Below are positions 26,745 to 34,215 of a DNA stretch of 64,000 nt, piece after piece; position 1 is the stretch's first letter, and the number at the start of each line of letters is the position of its first letter. This stretch comes from Lachnoclostridium sp. An76 (GTDB lineage Bacteria > Bacillota > Clostridia > Lachnospirales > Lachnospiraceae). The notes beneath the pieces were generated by a model that did not search any database, was not told where the DNA came from, and saw only the letters and a program-made list of their open reading frames with translations. The DNA lies in contig NZ_NFHL01000007.1 of assembly GCF_002161355.1 (NCBI RefSeq), positions 1 to 64,000 on the forward strand, given 5' to 3'. A program made the translations under genes and the position numbers.

Positions 26745-26824
26745 GGCTCATGCGGGAAAGGCCCGTTGGATCATAGGGGAAAGGTCTGTTGGATCCTAAG
26801 GGAAAGATCCGCCGGCTCACAGGG
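26745..26824. repeat. 23-bp tandem repeat between convergent genes
   Basis: Three and a half diverged units at 26745-26767, 26768-26790, 26791-26813 and 26814 onward. The common pattern is GGATCATAGGGGAAAGGTCT with variation. The last unit overlaps the stop codon of the minus-strand HAD gene. No T-rich terminator is visible between the two convergent genes. The 23-bp period is not a multiple of three, so a coding origin is unlikely. Confidence 0.7.
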
Positions 26825-27602
26825 AGCGGAGGATCTCTTCCAGGACATCTTCTACAGAGTCCGTTACATAGTCTGCGTGTTCCGCGATACCGGGGACCGC
26901 GTTTGCCATGGCATAGCTTATGCCTGCCGCTTCCAGCATCTCCACGTCATTGTACTGGTCCCCGAAGGCGATGCATTCTTCGGGCCTGACACCGAAGAGC
27001 TCCATGAGCTTCATCAGGGCGGTCCCTTTGTTGCAGTCCGGCACGATAAAGTCGATCCAGACATGCCCGGAAGTCACTACTTTGATCTCAGAAGCGAACA
27101 TTTCCCGGAGATGTTTCAGATATCCTTCCATGTCGTGGGAGGCCATATTGGCGATGGCGATCTTCAGTACCGGTCCTTCCACATCCCGCACATCATCCAC
27201 GATCTTTGTGGTATTGTGCATGACATTGACGATGTGGTTGACAAATTCTTTATCATTATCTTCGATATAGCAGGCGTCTTCCTTTGACACAACGATTTCA
27301 AATCCGGGGCACTTTTTGATCTCATCCAGGATCCGGCGGACGAGGCCGTCCGGGATCACTCCGCGGGAAATGACCTTCCCCTGGTGGATGCACAGGGAAC
27401 CGTTTTCCGCTATATATGAGATCTCATCCCTGATCTCGTGGAAGACACGGCGCTCATTGTCATACTGGCGGCCGCTCGCAGCTGCAAAATGGATCCCTTT
27501 CTGCGTGATCTCATGGATCAGTTTTACCGCTCTTGGGGTGAGTTCCTGGGCGCCATTCTGCAGCAGGGTGCCGTCCAGGTCGCTTGCGATCAGTTTTATC
27601 AT
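26817..27602 (-). CDS. Cof-type HAD-IIB phosphatase
   Basis: A 261-residue HAD phosphatase with all four motifs: IASDLDGTLL at residues 4-13, AASGRQY in motif II, a lysine in the cap/motif III region, and AFGDQYNDVEML for motif IV near 207. The C2b cap marks the Cof/YidA subgroup that dephosphorylates sugar phosphates or flavin/PLP-type substrates. Specificity cannot be read. It is intact, in contrast to the broken paralogue at 654. It is transcribed alone, divergent from glmM. Confidence 0.9.
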   Translation of the reverse strand: MIKLIASDLDGTLLQNGAQELTPRAVKLIHEITQKGIHFAAASGRQYDNERRVFHEIRDEISYIAENGSLCIHQGKVISRGVIPDGLVRRILDEIKKCPGFEIVVSKEDACYIEDNDKEFVNHIVNVMHNTTKIVDDVRDVEGPVLKIAIANMASHDMEGYLKHLREMFASEIKVVTSGHVWIDFIVPDCNKGTALMKLMELFGVRPEECIAFGDQYNDVEMLEAAGISYAMANAVPGIAEHADYVTDSVEDVLEEILRSL

Positions 27603-27767
27603 AAAAAATCTCCGTTCTGTTCATTCATCAGACTGTTGTACTGTTTTTTGTTTTCTCTGGTCTGTCGGTAAAGACTGCCGCGGGTCCTGAGAAATCCCGG
27701 GGACAGTGCTTACAGTATATTCTAAAAATTTTCCTGTGTAAATACTTGCGTAACAAAAAAGAAATAC

Positions 27768-27796
27768 TTGTAACCGTTATGTAATAGTAATATAAT
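27768..27796 (+). promoter_or_regulatory. Promoter of glmM
   Basis: TTGTAA at 27768-27773, a 17-base spacer, TATAAT at 27791-27796, about 76 bases before the glmM ATG. AAATACTTG occurs twice just upstream (27740 and 27763), possibly a regulatory direct repeat. Confidence 0.75.
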
Positions 27797-27872
27797 GTGA
27801 ATGTGTCAGAGCAAGCGGATGAACAGTCCGTCTCCGGCATAAATATTATGGAAGATCAAGAGGTAGATTGCT

Positions 27873-29216
27873 ATGGGTAAATATTTTGGGACAGACGGTT
27901 TCCGGGGCGAGGCGAATGTCGTCCTGACAGTGGAGCACGCATTTAAAGTGGGACGCTATCTGGGATGGTATTTCGGACAGGATCACAAGGCAAGAGTCGT
28001 GATCGGCAAGGATACAAGAAGGAGCAGCTATATGTTTGAGTATGCGCTGGCCGCAGGACTGACAGCTTCCGGGGCAGACGCGTACCTTCTCCACGTTACT
28101 ACAACACCCAGCGTTTCCTATGTTGTAAGGACAGAAGATTTTGACTGCGGGATCATGATCTCAGCAAGCCACAATCCTTTCTATGACAACGGGATCAAAG
28201 TGATCAACAGTGCAGGGCATAAGATGGAGGCAGAAGTCGAGGAGAAGATCGAGGCATACATTGACGGCGAGACAGAAGAGCTTCCCCTTGCCACAAAAGA
28301 AAAGATCGGGCGCACTGTGGACTATGCAGCGGGAAGAAACCGCTATATCGGGCATCTGATCTCCCTGGCGACAAGGTCCTTTAAAGATATGAGGGTAGGA
28401 CTTGACTGCGCGAACGGAAGCTCCTCTGCTATCGCGAAGAGCGTGTTTGACGCGCTGGGAGCAAAGACTTATGTGATCAATAACGAGCCGGACGGCACGA
28501 ATATCAATACGGACTGCGGCTCCACCCATATCCATGTGCTCCAGGAGTTTGTAAAAGAGAAAAAGCTGGATGTCGGATTCGCGTATGACGGAGATGCAGA
28601 CCGGTGTATCGCGGTAGATGAGAACGGAAACGTCGTGGACGGCGACCGTATCATGTACGTGTGCGGCAAATATCTGATGGAGCAGGGACGCCTGGAGGGC
28701 AACACGATCGTCACAACAGTGATGTCAAACCTGGGGCTCTACAAGGCATGCGATAAGATCGGAATGAAGTATGAGCAGACAGCAGTCGGCGACAAGTACG
28801 TATATGAAAACATGCTGAAGAACGGATTCGTGCTCGGCGGCGAGCAGTCCGGACATATCATCTTCAGCAAACATGCGAGGACAGGCGACGGTATCCTGAC
28901 TTCCCTGATGATCATGGAAGTTATCCTGGAGAAGAAGCAGACTCTCGGCAAGCTGGCGGATGAAGTGAAGATCTTCCCGCAGCTTTTGAAAAATGTCCGC
29001 GTGAAGGATAAGAAGACCGCAAGGGAAAATCCGGCAGTGCAGGCAGCGGTGCAGAAAGTCGCAGACGAGCTTGGAAGCGACGGGCGCATCCTCGTGCGCG
29101 AGAGCGGCACAGAACCGGTGATCCGCGTCATGGTCGAGGCGGCGTCAGATGAGATCTGCGCGAAGTATGTGGACAGCGTGGTAGAAGTCATCGAGGCGGA
29201 AGGCCTGTCAGAGTAA
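27873..29216 (+). CDS. glmM: Phosphoglucosamine mutase
   Basis: Converts glucosamine 6-phosphate to glucosamine 1-phosphate for UDP-GlcNAc and peptidoglycan synthesis. The 447-residue length is standard. The N-terminus is KYFGTDGFRGEAN. The active-site phosphoserine loop is MISASHNPFYDNG near residue 100, the metal-binding DGDADR near 239, the sugar-binding GEQSGH near 325, and the phosphate-binding RESGTEPVIRVMVE near the end. It is not beside cdaA-cdaR, its usual Firmicute neighbours. The stop codon (29214-29216) abuts the terminal repeat of the structured element. Confidence 0.96.
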   Translation: MGKYFGTDGFRGEANVVLTVEHAFKVGRYLGWYFGQDHKARVVIGKDTRRSSYMFEYALAAGLTASGADAYLLHVTTTPSVSYVVRTEDFDCGIMISASHNPFYDNGIKVINSAGHKMEAEVEEKIEAYIDGETEELPLATKEKIGRTVDYAAGRNRYIGHLISLATRSFKDMRVGLDCANGSSSAIAKSVFDALGAKTYVINNEPDGTNINTDCGSTHIHVLQEFVKEKKLDVGFAYDGDADRCIAVDENGNVVDGDRIMYVCGKYLMEQGRLEGNTIVTTVMSNLGLYKACDKIGMKYEQTAVGDKYVYENMLKNGFVLGGEQSGHIIFSKHARTGDGILTSLMIMEVILEKKQTLGKLADEVKIFPQLLKNVRVKDKKTARENPAVQAAVQKVADELGSDGRILVRESGTEPVIRVMVEAASDEICAKYVDSVVEVIEAEGLSE

Positions 29217-29294
29217 AATCTGTATTTGCGGGGGAGCCGACAGATTGGTTAAACGTCCGAAAACAGTGAAGCACGGTTTATAGAAGACGTATTC

Positions 29295-29500
29295 AGCACG
29301 GGTGTGTGGGTGGCTTCGGCTCCGGGGCTCCGTGGCAGCAAAAACTAAGAAATCCGGGACTATGCTAAAGACAGAGATCAGCAGGGCGCAACTCGGCGTT
29401 GCCTCAGACAAGCCCCCTGCTGATCTCAACGCATAGTCCCGGATTTCAAGTTTTTTCAAGCCCCTCCGCAGTCACCTCAGACACCCACACACCCGTGCTG
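29295..29500. repeat. Left nested hairpin of copy B
   Basis: Perfect stems stack from outside in. CAGCACGGGTGTGTGGGTG (29295-29313) pairs with 29482-29500. GGGGCT (29324-29329) pairs with AGCCCC (29459-29464). GAAATCCGGGACTATGC (29349-29365) pairs with 29431-29447. GAGATCAGCAGGG (29374-29386) pairs with 29415-29427. A small apical GCAAC/GTTGC hairpin lies at 29388-29402. No long T tract follows, so it is not an ordinary terminator for glmM. Confidence 0.9.
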
Positions 29501-29870
29501 AAGGGTTTTCGAAAAGGCGCTTCGCTGTTTTCTGGTTTACTCAAGCCGGAAGCCCCCGACAAATGCAGCGTTTAAAAACGTAGTGAGAGAGGGGAACGTC
29601 TTCGACAAAAAGTAACCCATCCCCAGCCAGCAAAAACATACAATGGGGAAAAACTCTCCGCAAAAAAGTAAAATCCCCTCAGCAGGCAGAATTCTATAGC
29701 CAGAGAGGCGTAGCTCGCTGCGCCAAATCGAACGGCTAATATCCCCTCCCGGAAGCCCACATCACCTTCCGTCCGATAAAAATTCCTGTTTCGCTACAGA
29801 AGATCCCCTTTCATCCAACTTTCGAAATCCAGCATTTGACTGCGGGGATCTTCCGATCGGATGCGCGCAG

Positions 29871-30130
29871 AAAACCGCTCCTTTGATGCACCTTTCGCGG
29901 CGGACGGGGATATGGCGACGGTGACTTGGAGTAATCTGCCGGAAAGACTTAAAGGGAGAAAGCGTGGCGTTAATTGTCCGGCGGATGCCTGAGGCGGAGC
30001 CGAATCTTCCGCCGGACAATTGCTTTTAGCCATGCTTTCTCCCTTTTACGTCTTTCCCAGATTACGGAACCGGAACCTGAGCCATATCCCCGCCCGCCGC
30101 GAAAACGTCCTGCATCAAACCAACGGTTTT
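29871..30130. repeat. Right nested hairpin of copy B
   Basis: Outer stems AAAACCG/CGGTTTT, TTTGATGCA/TGCATCAAA, TTTCGCGGCGG/CCGCCGCGAAA and CGGGGATATGGC/GCCATATCCCCG lead to GTAATCTG/CAGATTAC and GGAAAGAC/GTCTTTCC. Then come a variable stem (29951-29968 with 30029-30047) and a perfect 14-bp inner stem (29972-29985 with 30008-30021). The variable and inner stems differ in sequence from copy A yet pair equally well there. Loop sequences such as GGCGTTAATT, TGCCTGAG and TTAGCC are constant. Confidence 0.9.
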
Positions 30131-30236
30131 CGGACGTTCATCCAATCGCCCGGCTCCCCCACAAATACAGATTTGTATATTTGGGGGAGGGCCCGGCAAT
30201 ACTTCTGGGGAAAGAAGACGGAAGGAAGGGCTTGCT

Positions 30237-30425
30237 ATGAGTAAAAAGAAGGAAAAACCGATCGACCTGAAGAATCTGGAGCCGGAGGAAAAGCTGAAGT
30301 ATGAAGTGGCGGAGGAGTTAGGGCTCCTGGATAAGGTGCTGTCCCAGGGGTGGAAGTCGCTGACTTCGAAAGAGACCGGGCGGATAGGGGGGCTGGTTAC
30401 GAAAAAGAAAAAACAGGAACCGTAA
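30237..30425 (+). CDS. Small acid-soluble spore protein, alpha/beta type
   Basis: A 62-residue protein. KLKYEVAEELGLLDKV (residues 19-34) contains the germination-protease recognition region, E23-V-A-E, of alpha/beta SASPs. SLTSKETGRIGGLVTKKKK matches the second conserved DNA-binding block (T/S-x-x-x-x-G-x-x-G-G). These proteins coat and protect DNA in the dormant spore and are degraded on outgrowth. It is monocistronic, 62 bases after the structured repeat, with its own Shine-Dalgarno (GGAAGGAAGGG). Expression is expected in the forespore under sigma-G, but I cannot assign that promoter confidently. Confidence 0.85.
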   Translation: MSKKKEKPIDLKNLEPEEKLKYEVAEELGLLDKVLSQGWKSLTSKETGRIGGLVTKKKKQEP

Positions 30426-30497
30426 AGACAGCAAAACGGATAAAAACAGACGGGCAAAAACGGACGGGCAAAAACGAAAAACAGGCGCAGTAAAATC

Positions 30498-30526
30498 TTT
30501 ACAAAAAAGCAGATATTTGATAAAAT
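30498..30526 (+). promoter_or_regulatory. Promoter before the TagA-type glycosyltransferase
   Basis: TTTACA at 30498-30503, a 17-base spacer, TAAAAT at 30521-30526, 34 bases before the ATG. The stretch before it (30440-30480) repeats ACGGGCAAAAACG twice. Confidence 0.6.
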
Positions 30527-30559
30527 TGTACAACTGGGGAGACGATAGGTGATGTAGTT

Positions 30560-31234
30560 ATGGCAGATAGCATAGAAGTCATGGGTGTGGTACTGGACTG
30601 CCTTACCGCAAAAGAAGCTATGCTTCAGGCAATGCAGTTTATGGAAAACGACCTGGTTGATACAATAGAGATCCTGTCCATGAGAGACCTGATGAACGGC
30701 AGGGAGGACACGGAATGGAAAAATCTGGTGAATGAGTCCGGGCTTGTGATACCCGGAGAGGCGGAGATATTAAAAGCAGGGGATGCAGGCGGCAGGAACC
30801 TGGAGAAGGAGACAGCAGACCATACTTTTTTAAAGCTTTTTCTCAAATATCTCCAGAAAAATCAGATGAAAGTTTTCCTGCTCGCAGATACGGATGAGAA
30901 CCTGCAGCATGCGGCGGACGCGCTGCGCAGGTATGGCAGGGGGATCCGCCTGACGGGGAGCGGGATCATTAAGCCGGATGACAACAGAGAGGAAAGTGTG
31001 GTCAACGAGATAAACGGTACGGAAACAGACTGTATCCTCTCCGTGCTTGGCTCTCCGTACCAGGAACAGTTTGTCGGAAGGAACAGGGTCCTGCTCAACG
31101 CGAAGGTATGGCTTGGGTGCGGAGCTGTATTCCGGGATGGATACAAGGCGCGCAGACCGTCGGGCAGGGTGAAGCATTTTTTCAGGAAGTTTCTGTTTTC
31201 CTGGCGTGCCGGAAAAGAACAGCAGAGGGGATGA
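30560..31234 (+). CDS. WecG/TagA/CpsF family glycosyltransferase
   Basis: A 224-residue GT26-type protein. The family usually transfers a ManNAc residue to an undecaprenyl-linked sugar in teichoic acid or capsule synthesis. Visible conservation is IEVMGVVLDCLTAKEAM at the N-terminus, SGLVIPGEAEILK where family members have a conserved Asp-rich segment, VFLLADTDENLQ, and VLGSPYQEQFVGRNR toward the C-terminus. The expected catalytic-region NP..D...P is altered, so the protein is divergent. It stands alone, without other teichoic-acid genes nearby, and has a strong terminator downstream. Confidence 0.75.
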   Translation: MADSIEVMGVVLDCLTAKEAMLQAMQFMENDLVDTIEILSMRDLMNGREDTEWKNLVNESGLVIPGEAEILKAGDAGGRNLEKETADHTFLKLFLKYLQKNQMKVFLLADTDENLQHAADALRRYGRGIRLTGSGIIKPDDNREESVVNEINGTETDCILSVLGSPYQEQFVGRNRVLLNAKVWLGCGAVFRDGYKARRPSGRVKHFFRKFLFSWRAGKEQQRG

Positions 31235-31292
31235 ACCGGCATTTTGTGAAGAATGTATATGGCAGAAAATATGAATTTTTTGTAAAAACTAT

Positions 31293-31333
31293 GAGGAAAT
31301 GCATAAAAAGAATGCATTTCCTCTTTCTTTTTT
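31293..31333 (+). terminator. Strong intrinsic terminator
   Basis: GAGGAAATGCAT, loop AAAAAGA, ATGCATTTCCTC, then TTTCTTTTTTTG. A perfect 12-bp stem with U tract, 58 bases after the glycosyltransferase stop. Confidence 0.92.
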
Positions 31334-31442
31334 TGATGTTTTGCATTAATATATTACATGAGTATGTGAACGGAAGAAGTTATTTGGGTTTAAAATTTGT
31401 GAAAAATGTACATGGTATAACTAAAGGAGCGGAGGGAAAGAC

Positions 31443-32534
31443 ATGATTTCTAATCAGATACTGCAAAATACAATAGAGGGGCTGAAGGGGATCTCAAGAG
31501 TGGATTTCTGTGTCCTTGATACGGAGGGCAAAGAACTGGCGGCTACATTTGAGAGCGGGCAGGACAGAAGTGAGGCGGTGCTCTCTTTTGTTGAATCTCC
31601 TGCGGACAGCCAGGTGATCCAGGGATGTCAGTTTTTCAAGATCTTTGACGAGCAGAGGCTGGAGTATGTACTGCTTGCGGATGGAGACAGCGAGGATGTG
31701 TATATGCTGGGCAAGATCGCGGCGTTCCAGATCCAGAGCCTTCTCGTGGCATATAAGGAGAGATTTGACAAAGACAATTTCATCAAGAATCTTCTCCTTG
31801 ACAACCTGCTTTTAGTAGACATTTACAACCGCGCGAAAAAATTACATATTGACACAGAGGCAAAACGTGTTATCTTTATTATTGAGACATCGCACGAAAA
31901 AGACAATGCAGCGCTTGAAAACGTAAGGAGCCTTCTCGGCGGCAGGTCAAAAGATTTCATCACTGCCGTTGATGAGAAGAATATCATTGTGGTCAAGGAA
32001 CTGACGGATAAAGAAAGCGGCAGGGAACTTGAAAAGATGGCGAAGGAAATGCTGGATACGCTCCACAGCGAGGGAGAGGAAGAGCGGATCCGCATTGCAT
32101 ACGGAACCATTGTCAATGATATCAAGGAAGTTTCCAAGTCTTATAAGGAAGCAAAACTTGCCCTTGATGTGGGGAAGATCTTTTTCGATGAGAAAGATAT
32201 CATAGCGTTTGCGACTTTGGGCATCGGGCGTCTGATCTATCAGCTCCCGCTCCCGCTGTGCAGGATGTTTATCAAAGAGATTTTCGAGGGGAAATCTCCG
32301 GACGAATTTGATGAGGAGACATTGACGACGATCAATAAATTCTTTGAGAACAGTCTCAATGTATCAGAGACGTCCAGGCAGCTTTATATTCACAGAAATA
32401 CTCTTGTATACAGGCTGGATAAGCTCCAGAAGAGCACCGGGCTGGATCTTCGCGTGTTTGAAGATGCGATCACTTTTAAGATCGCGCTCATGGTCGTGAA
32501 GTACATGAAATATATGGAGTCATTAGAGTACTAA
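31443..32534 (+). CDS. PucR/CdaR family transcriptional regulator
   Basis: A 363-residue regulator. The first ~120 residues are a sensory region (VDFCVLDTEGKELAATFESG, LADGDSEDVYMLGKIAAFQI). The middle is a GGDEF-like CdaR region (RIRIAYGTIVNDIKEVSKSY). The C-terminus has the PucR helix-turn-helix (SLNVSETSRQLYIHRNTLVYRLDKL, residues about 303-325, then TGLDLRVFEDAITFKIAL). Family members sense sugar diacids, purine or other small ligands. The ligand is not identifiable here. It is directly upstream of ftsE, 34 bases away, but the regulator family has no established link with division. Confidence 0.88.
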   Translation: MISNQILQNTIEGLKGISRVDFCVLDTEGKELAATFESGQDRSEAVLSFVESPADSQVIQGCQFFKIFDEQRLEYVLLADGDSEDVYMLGKIAAFQIQSLLVAYKERFDKDNFIKNLLLDNLLLVDIYNRAKKLHIDTEAKRVIFIIETSHEKDNAALENVRSLLGGRSKDFITAVDEKNIIVVKELTDKESGRELEKMAKEMLDTLHSEGEEERIRIAYGTIVNDIKEVSKSYKEAKLALDVGKIFFDEKDIIAFATLGIGRLIYQLPLPLCRMFIKEIFEGKSPDEFDEETLTTINKFFENSLNVSETSRQLYIHRNTLVYRLDKLQKSTGLDLRVFEDAITFKIALMVVKYMKYMESLEY

Positions 32535-32568
32535 TATACGCAGGAGTATGAATAATTAGGAGGAACAT

Positions 32569-33255
32569 ATGATTGAATTAAGGAACGTGACGAAGGAGTA
32601 TTCCAAAGGGAATGCTGCTCTTAACGGTGTTTCCGTTAAGATCGAACGGGGAGAGTTCGTTTTCATCGTCGGCGACAGCGGTTCAGGTAAATCCACTCTG
32701 ATCCGCCTTATCATGAAGGAGCTGAACCCGACCGAGGGAACGATCATCGTGAACGGACAGAACTTAAACCGGATGAAGCACCGCCATATCGCCAAATACA
32801 GAAGGGGACTTGGCGTTGTATTCCAGGACTTCCGTCTTTTAAAAGACCGAAATATTTATGAGAATATCGCATTTGCGCTGCGTGTGACAGAGACGCCGAC
32901 CAGAGTGATCAAGAAGAAGGTGCCTGCTGCGCTTTCACTGGTAGGACTGGCACAGAAATATAAGTCCTTCCCGAAGGAGCTCTCAGGTGGAGAGCAGCAG
33001 CGTGTCGCAATTGCAAGGGCTCTCGTAAATGAGCCTGCCATTTTGTTGTGCGACGAGCCGACAGGAAACCTGGACCCGACGAACTCATGGGAGATTATGA
33101 GTATCCTGAAGGAGGCAAATGAGCGTGGGACGACAGTCCTTGTCGTTACGCATAACCAGGAGATCGTAAACGAGATGAACGAGCGCGTTATCACGATGAA
33201 ACAGGGCGTGATCGTCAGTGATGAACAAAAAGGTGGGTATATAGATGAGGATTAG
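32569..33255 (+). CDS. ftsE: Cell division ATP-binding protein FtsE
   Basis: The ATPase of the FtsEX complex, which converts ATP hydrolysis into activation of periplasmic or extracellular peptidoglycan hydrolases. The 228-residue length is standard. Walker A GDSGSGKSTL is near residues 35-44, the Q-loop segment VFQDFRLL follows, the signature LSGGEQQRVAIARAL is near 138, and Walker B ILLCDEPTGNLDP completes the site. RBS AGGAGG lies 7 bases before the ATG. The ftsX start overlaps its 3' end by 11 bases. Confidence 0.96.
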   Translation: MIELRNVTKEYSKGNAALNGVSVKIERGEFVFIVGDSGSGKSTLIRLIMKELNPTEGTIIVNGQNLNRMKHRHIAKYRRGLGVVFQDFRLLKDRNIYENIAFALRVTETPTRVIKKKVPAALSLVGLAQKYKSFPKELSGGEQQRVAIARALVNEPAILLCDEPTGNLDPTNSWEIMSILKEANERGTTVLVVTHNQEIVNEMNERVITMKQGVIVSDEQKGGYIDED

Positions 33256-34195
33256 TACAGTAGGATACGTCGGAAAACAGGGCGTTAAGAATATCTGGAG
33301 GAACAAGATGTTTTCTCTCGCATCCATTGCGACGATGTCAGCTTGTATCTTCCTGTTTGGTTTATTTTTCTCGATCCTTGTAAACTTTCAGTACATTATC
33401 AGGACCGCAGAGGAAGGCGTGGCGATCACCGTATTTTTCGATGAGGATGCCACGGATGCACAGAAGAGGGAAATCGGGGAAGAGCTGGAAAACCACGAAG
33501 GTGTGTCGGAAGTAGTATATGTTTCGGCTGATGAGGCGTGGGAAGAATTCCAGAAACAGTATTTTGGGGACAACCCGGAACTTGCGGAAGGGTTCAAAAA
33601 CGACAACCCGCTGGCGAGCTCGGATAACTATGAAGTGTATATGAAGACGATGGATGATAACCAGAGTCTTCTGGCGAGAAGCCGTTCTCTGTCCGCGACA
33701 CAGAAAGAACTCGTGGAATTCGCCCAGAAACTTGACGGAGTCAGGGAGGTCAACCGCTCCGATGTGGTGGCGAACACGCTGTCCAGTGTGAATACTCTTG
33801 TGGCAGTCGTGTCGATCGCGATCATTATCATTCTGTTCGGTGTGTCTATCTTCCTGATCAGTAATACGGTTACCATGGGTATCACTGTCCGGAAAGAAGA
33901 GATCGCGATCATGAAGTACATTGGAGCGAAAGACTTTGTGGTGCGGTCGCCGTTCGTGATCGAAGGTCTGATCATCGGTATCTTCGGCGCGGCGATACCG
34001 CTTGTGCTGCTGTACTTCCTGTATGATAAGGCAGTAGAGTATATTATGGAGAAATTCAGTATCCTGCAGAATATCATTGATTTCCTGCCGGTAGGTACAG
34101 TTTACCAGATCCTTCTCCCGATCGGACTGGTGATGGGGATCGGGATTGGTTTCCTGGGAAGTTTCTTCACCGTGCGCAAGCACCTGAAAGTATGA
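33245..34195 (+). CDS. ftsX: Cell division protein FtsX
   Basis: The membrane partner of FtsE. The 316-residue protein has one N-terminal membrane helix (FSLASIATMSACIFLFGLFF), an extracellular domain (residues about 55-175, with ITVFFDEDATDAQKREIGEE and SEVVYVSADEAWEEFQKQ), and three further helices toward the C-terminus (VAVVSIAIIIILFGVSIFLI; IEGLIIGIFGAAIPLVLLYF; ILLPIGLVMGIGIGFLG). IGAKDFVVRSPFVIEG is the conserved inter-helix segment. It is followed 20 bases later by a peptidoglycan-hydrolase-type gene, its likely partner. Confidence 0.95.
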   Translation: MRISTVGYVGKQGVKNIWRNKMFSLASIATMSACIFLFGLFFSILVNFQYIIRTAEEGVAITVFFDEDATDAQKREIGEELENHEGVSEVVYVSADEAWEEFQKQYFGDNPELAEGFKNDNPLASSDNYEVYMKTMDDNQSLLARSRSLSATQKELVEFAQKLDGVREVNRSDVVANTLSSVNTLVAVVSIAIIIILFGVSIFLISNTVTMGITVRKEEIAIMKYIGAKDFVVRSPFVIEGLIIGIFGAAIPLVLLYFLYDKAVEYIMEKFSILQNIIDFLPVGTVYQILLPIGLVMGIGIGFLGSFFTVRKHLKV

Positions 34196-34215
34196 TAACA
34201 GGAGGAGACTCTGCT

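Larger units (their letters stand above)
29216..30175. repeat. Structured repeat element, copy B (complete, ~0.96 kb)
   Basis: The element is bounded by ~45-bp terminal inverted repeats. The left end begins AAATCTGTATTTGCGGGGGA at 29215 and the right end is the matching complement finishing at 30175, with ACGTCCGAAAAC shared at the inner edge of both. Between them are a left nested hairpin (29295-29500), a middle section without obvious symmetry (29500-29870), and a right nested hairpin (29871-30130). The right part is homologous to copy A at 1-588. No frame is conserved between copies. It lies between glmM and a spore-protein gene. It could be a large structured RNA or a non-autonomous mobile element. 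Confidence 0.88.

Noticed and set aside
31108-31446. Open frame of 112 residues overlapping the TagA gene end and the terminator
   Set aside because: It crosses a strong intrinsic terminator and has no conserved domain. The repeated peptide in it is a by-product of a 21-bp nucleotide repeat.
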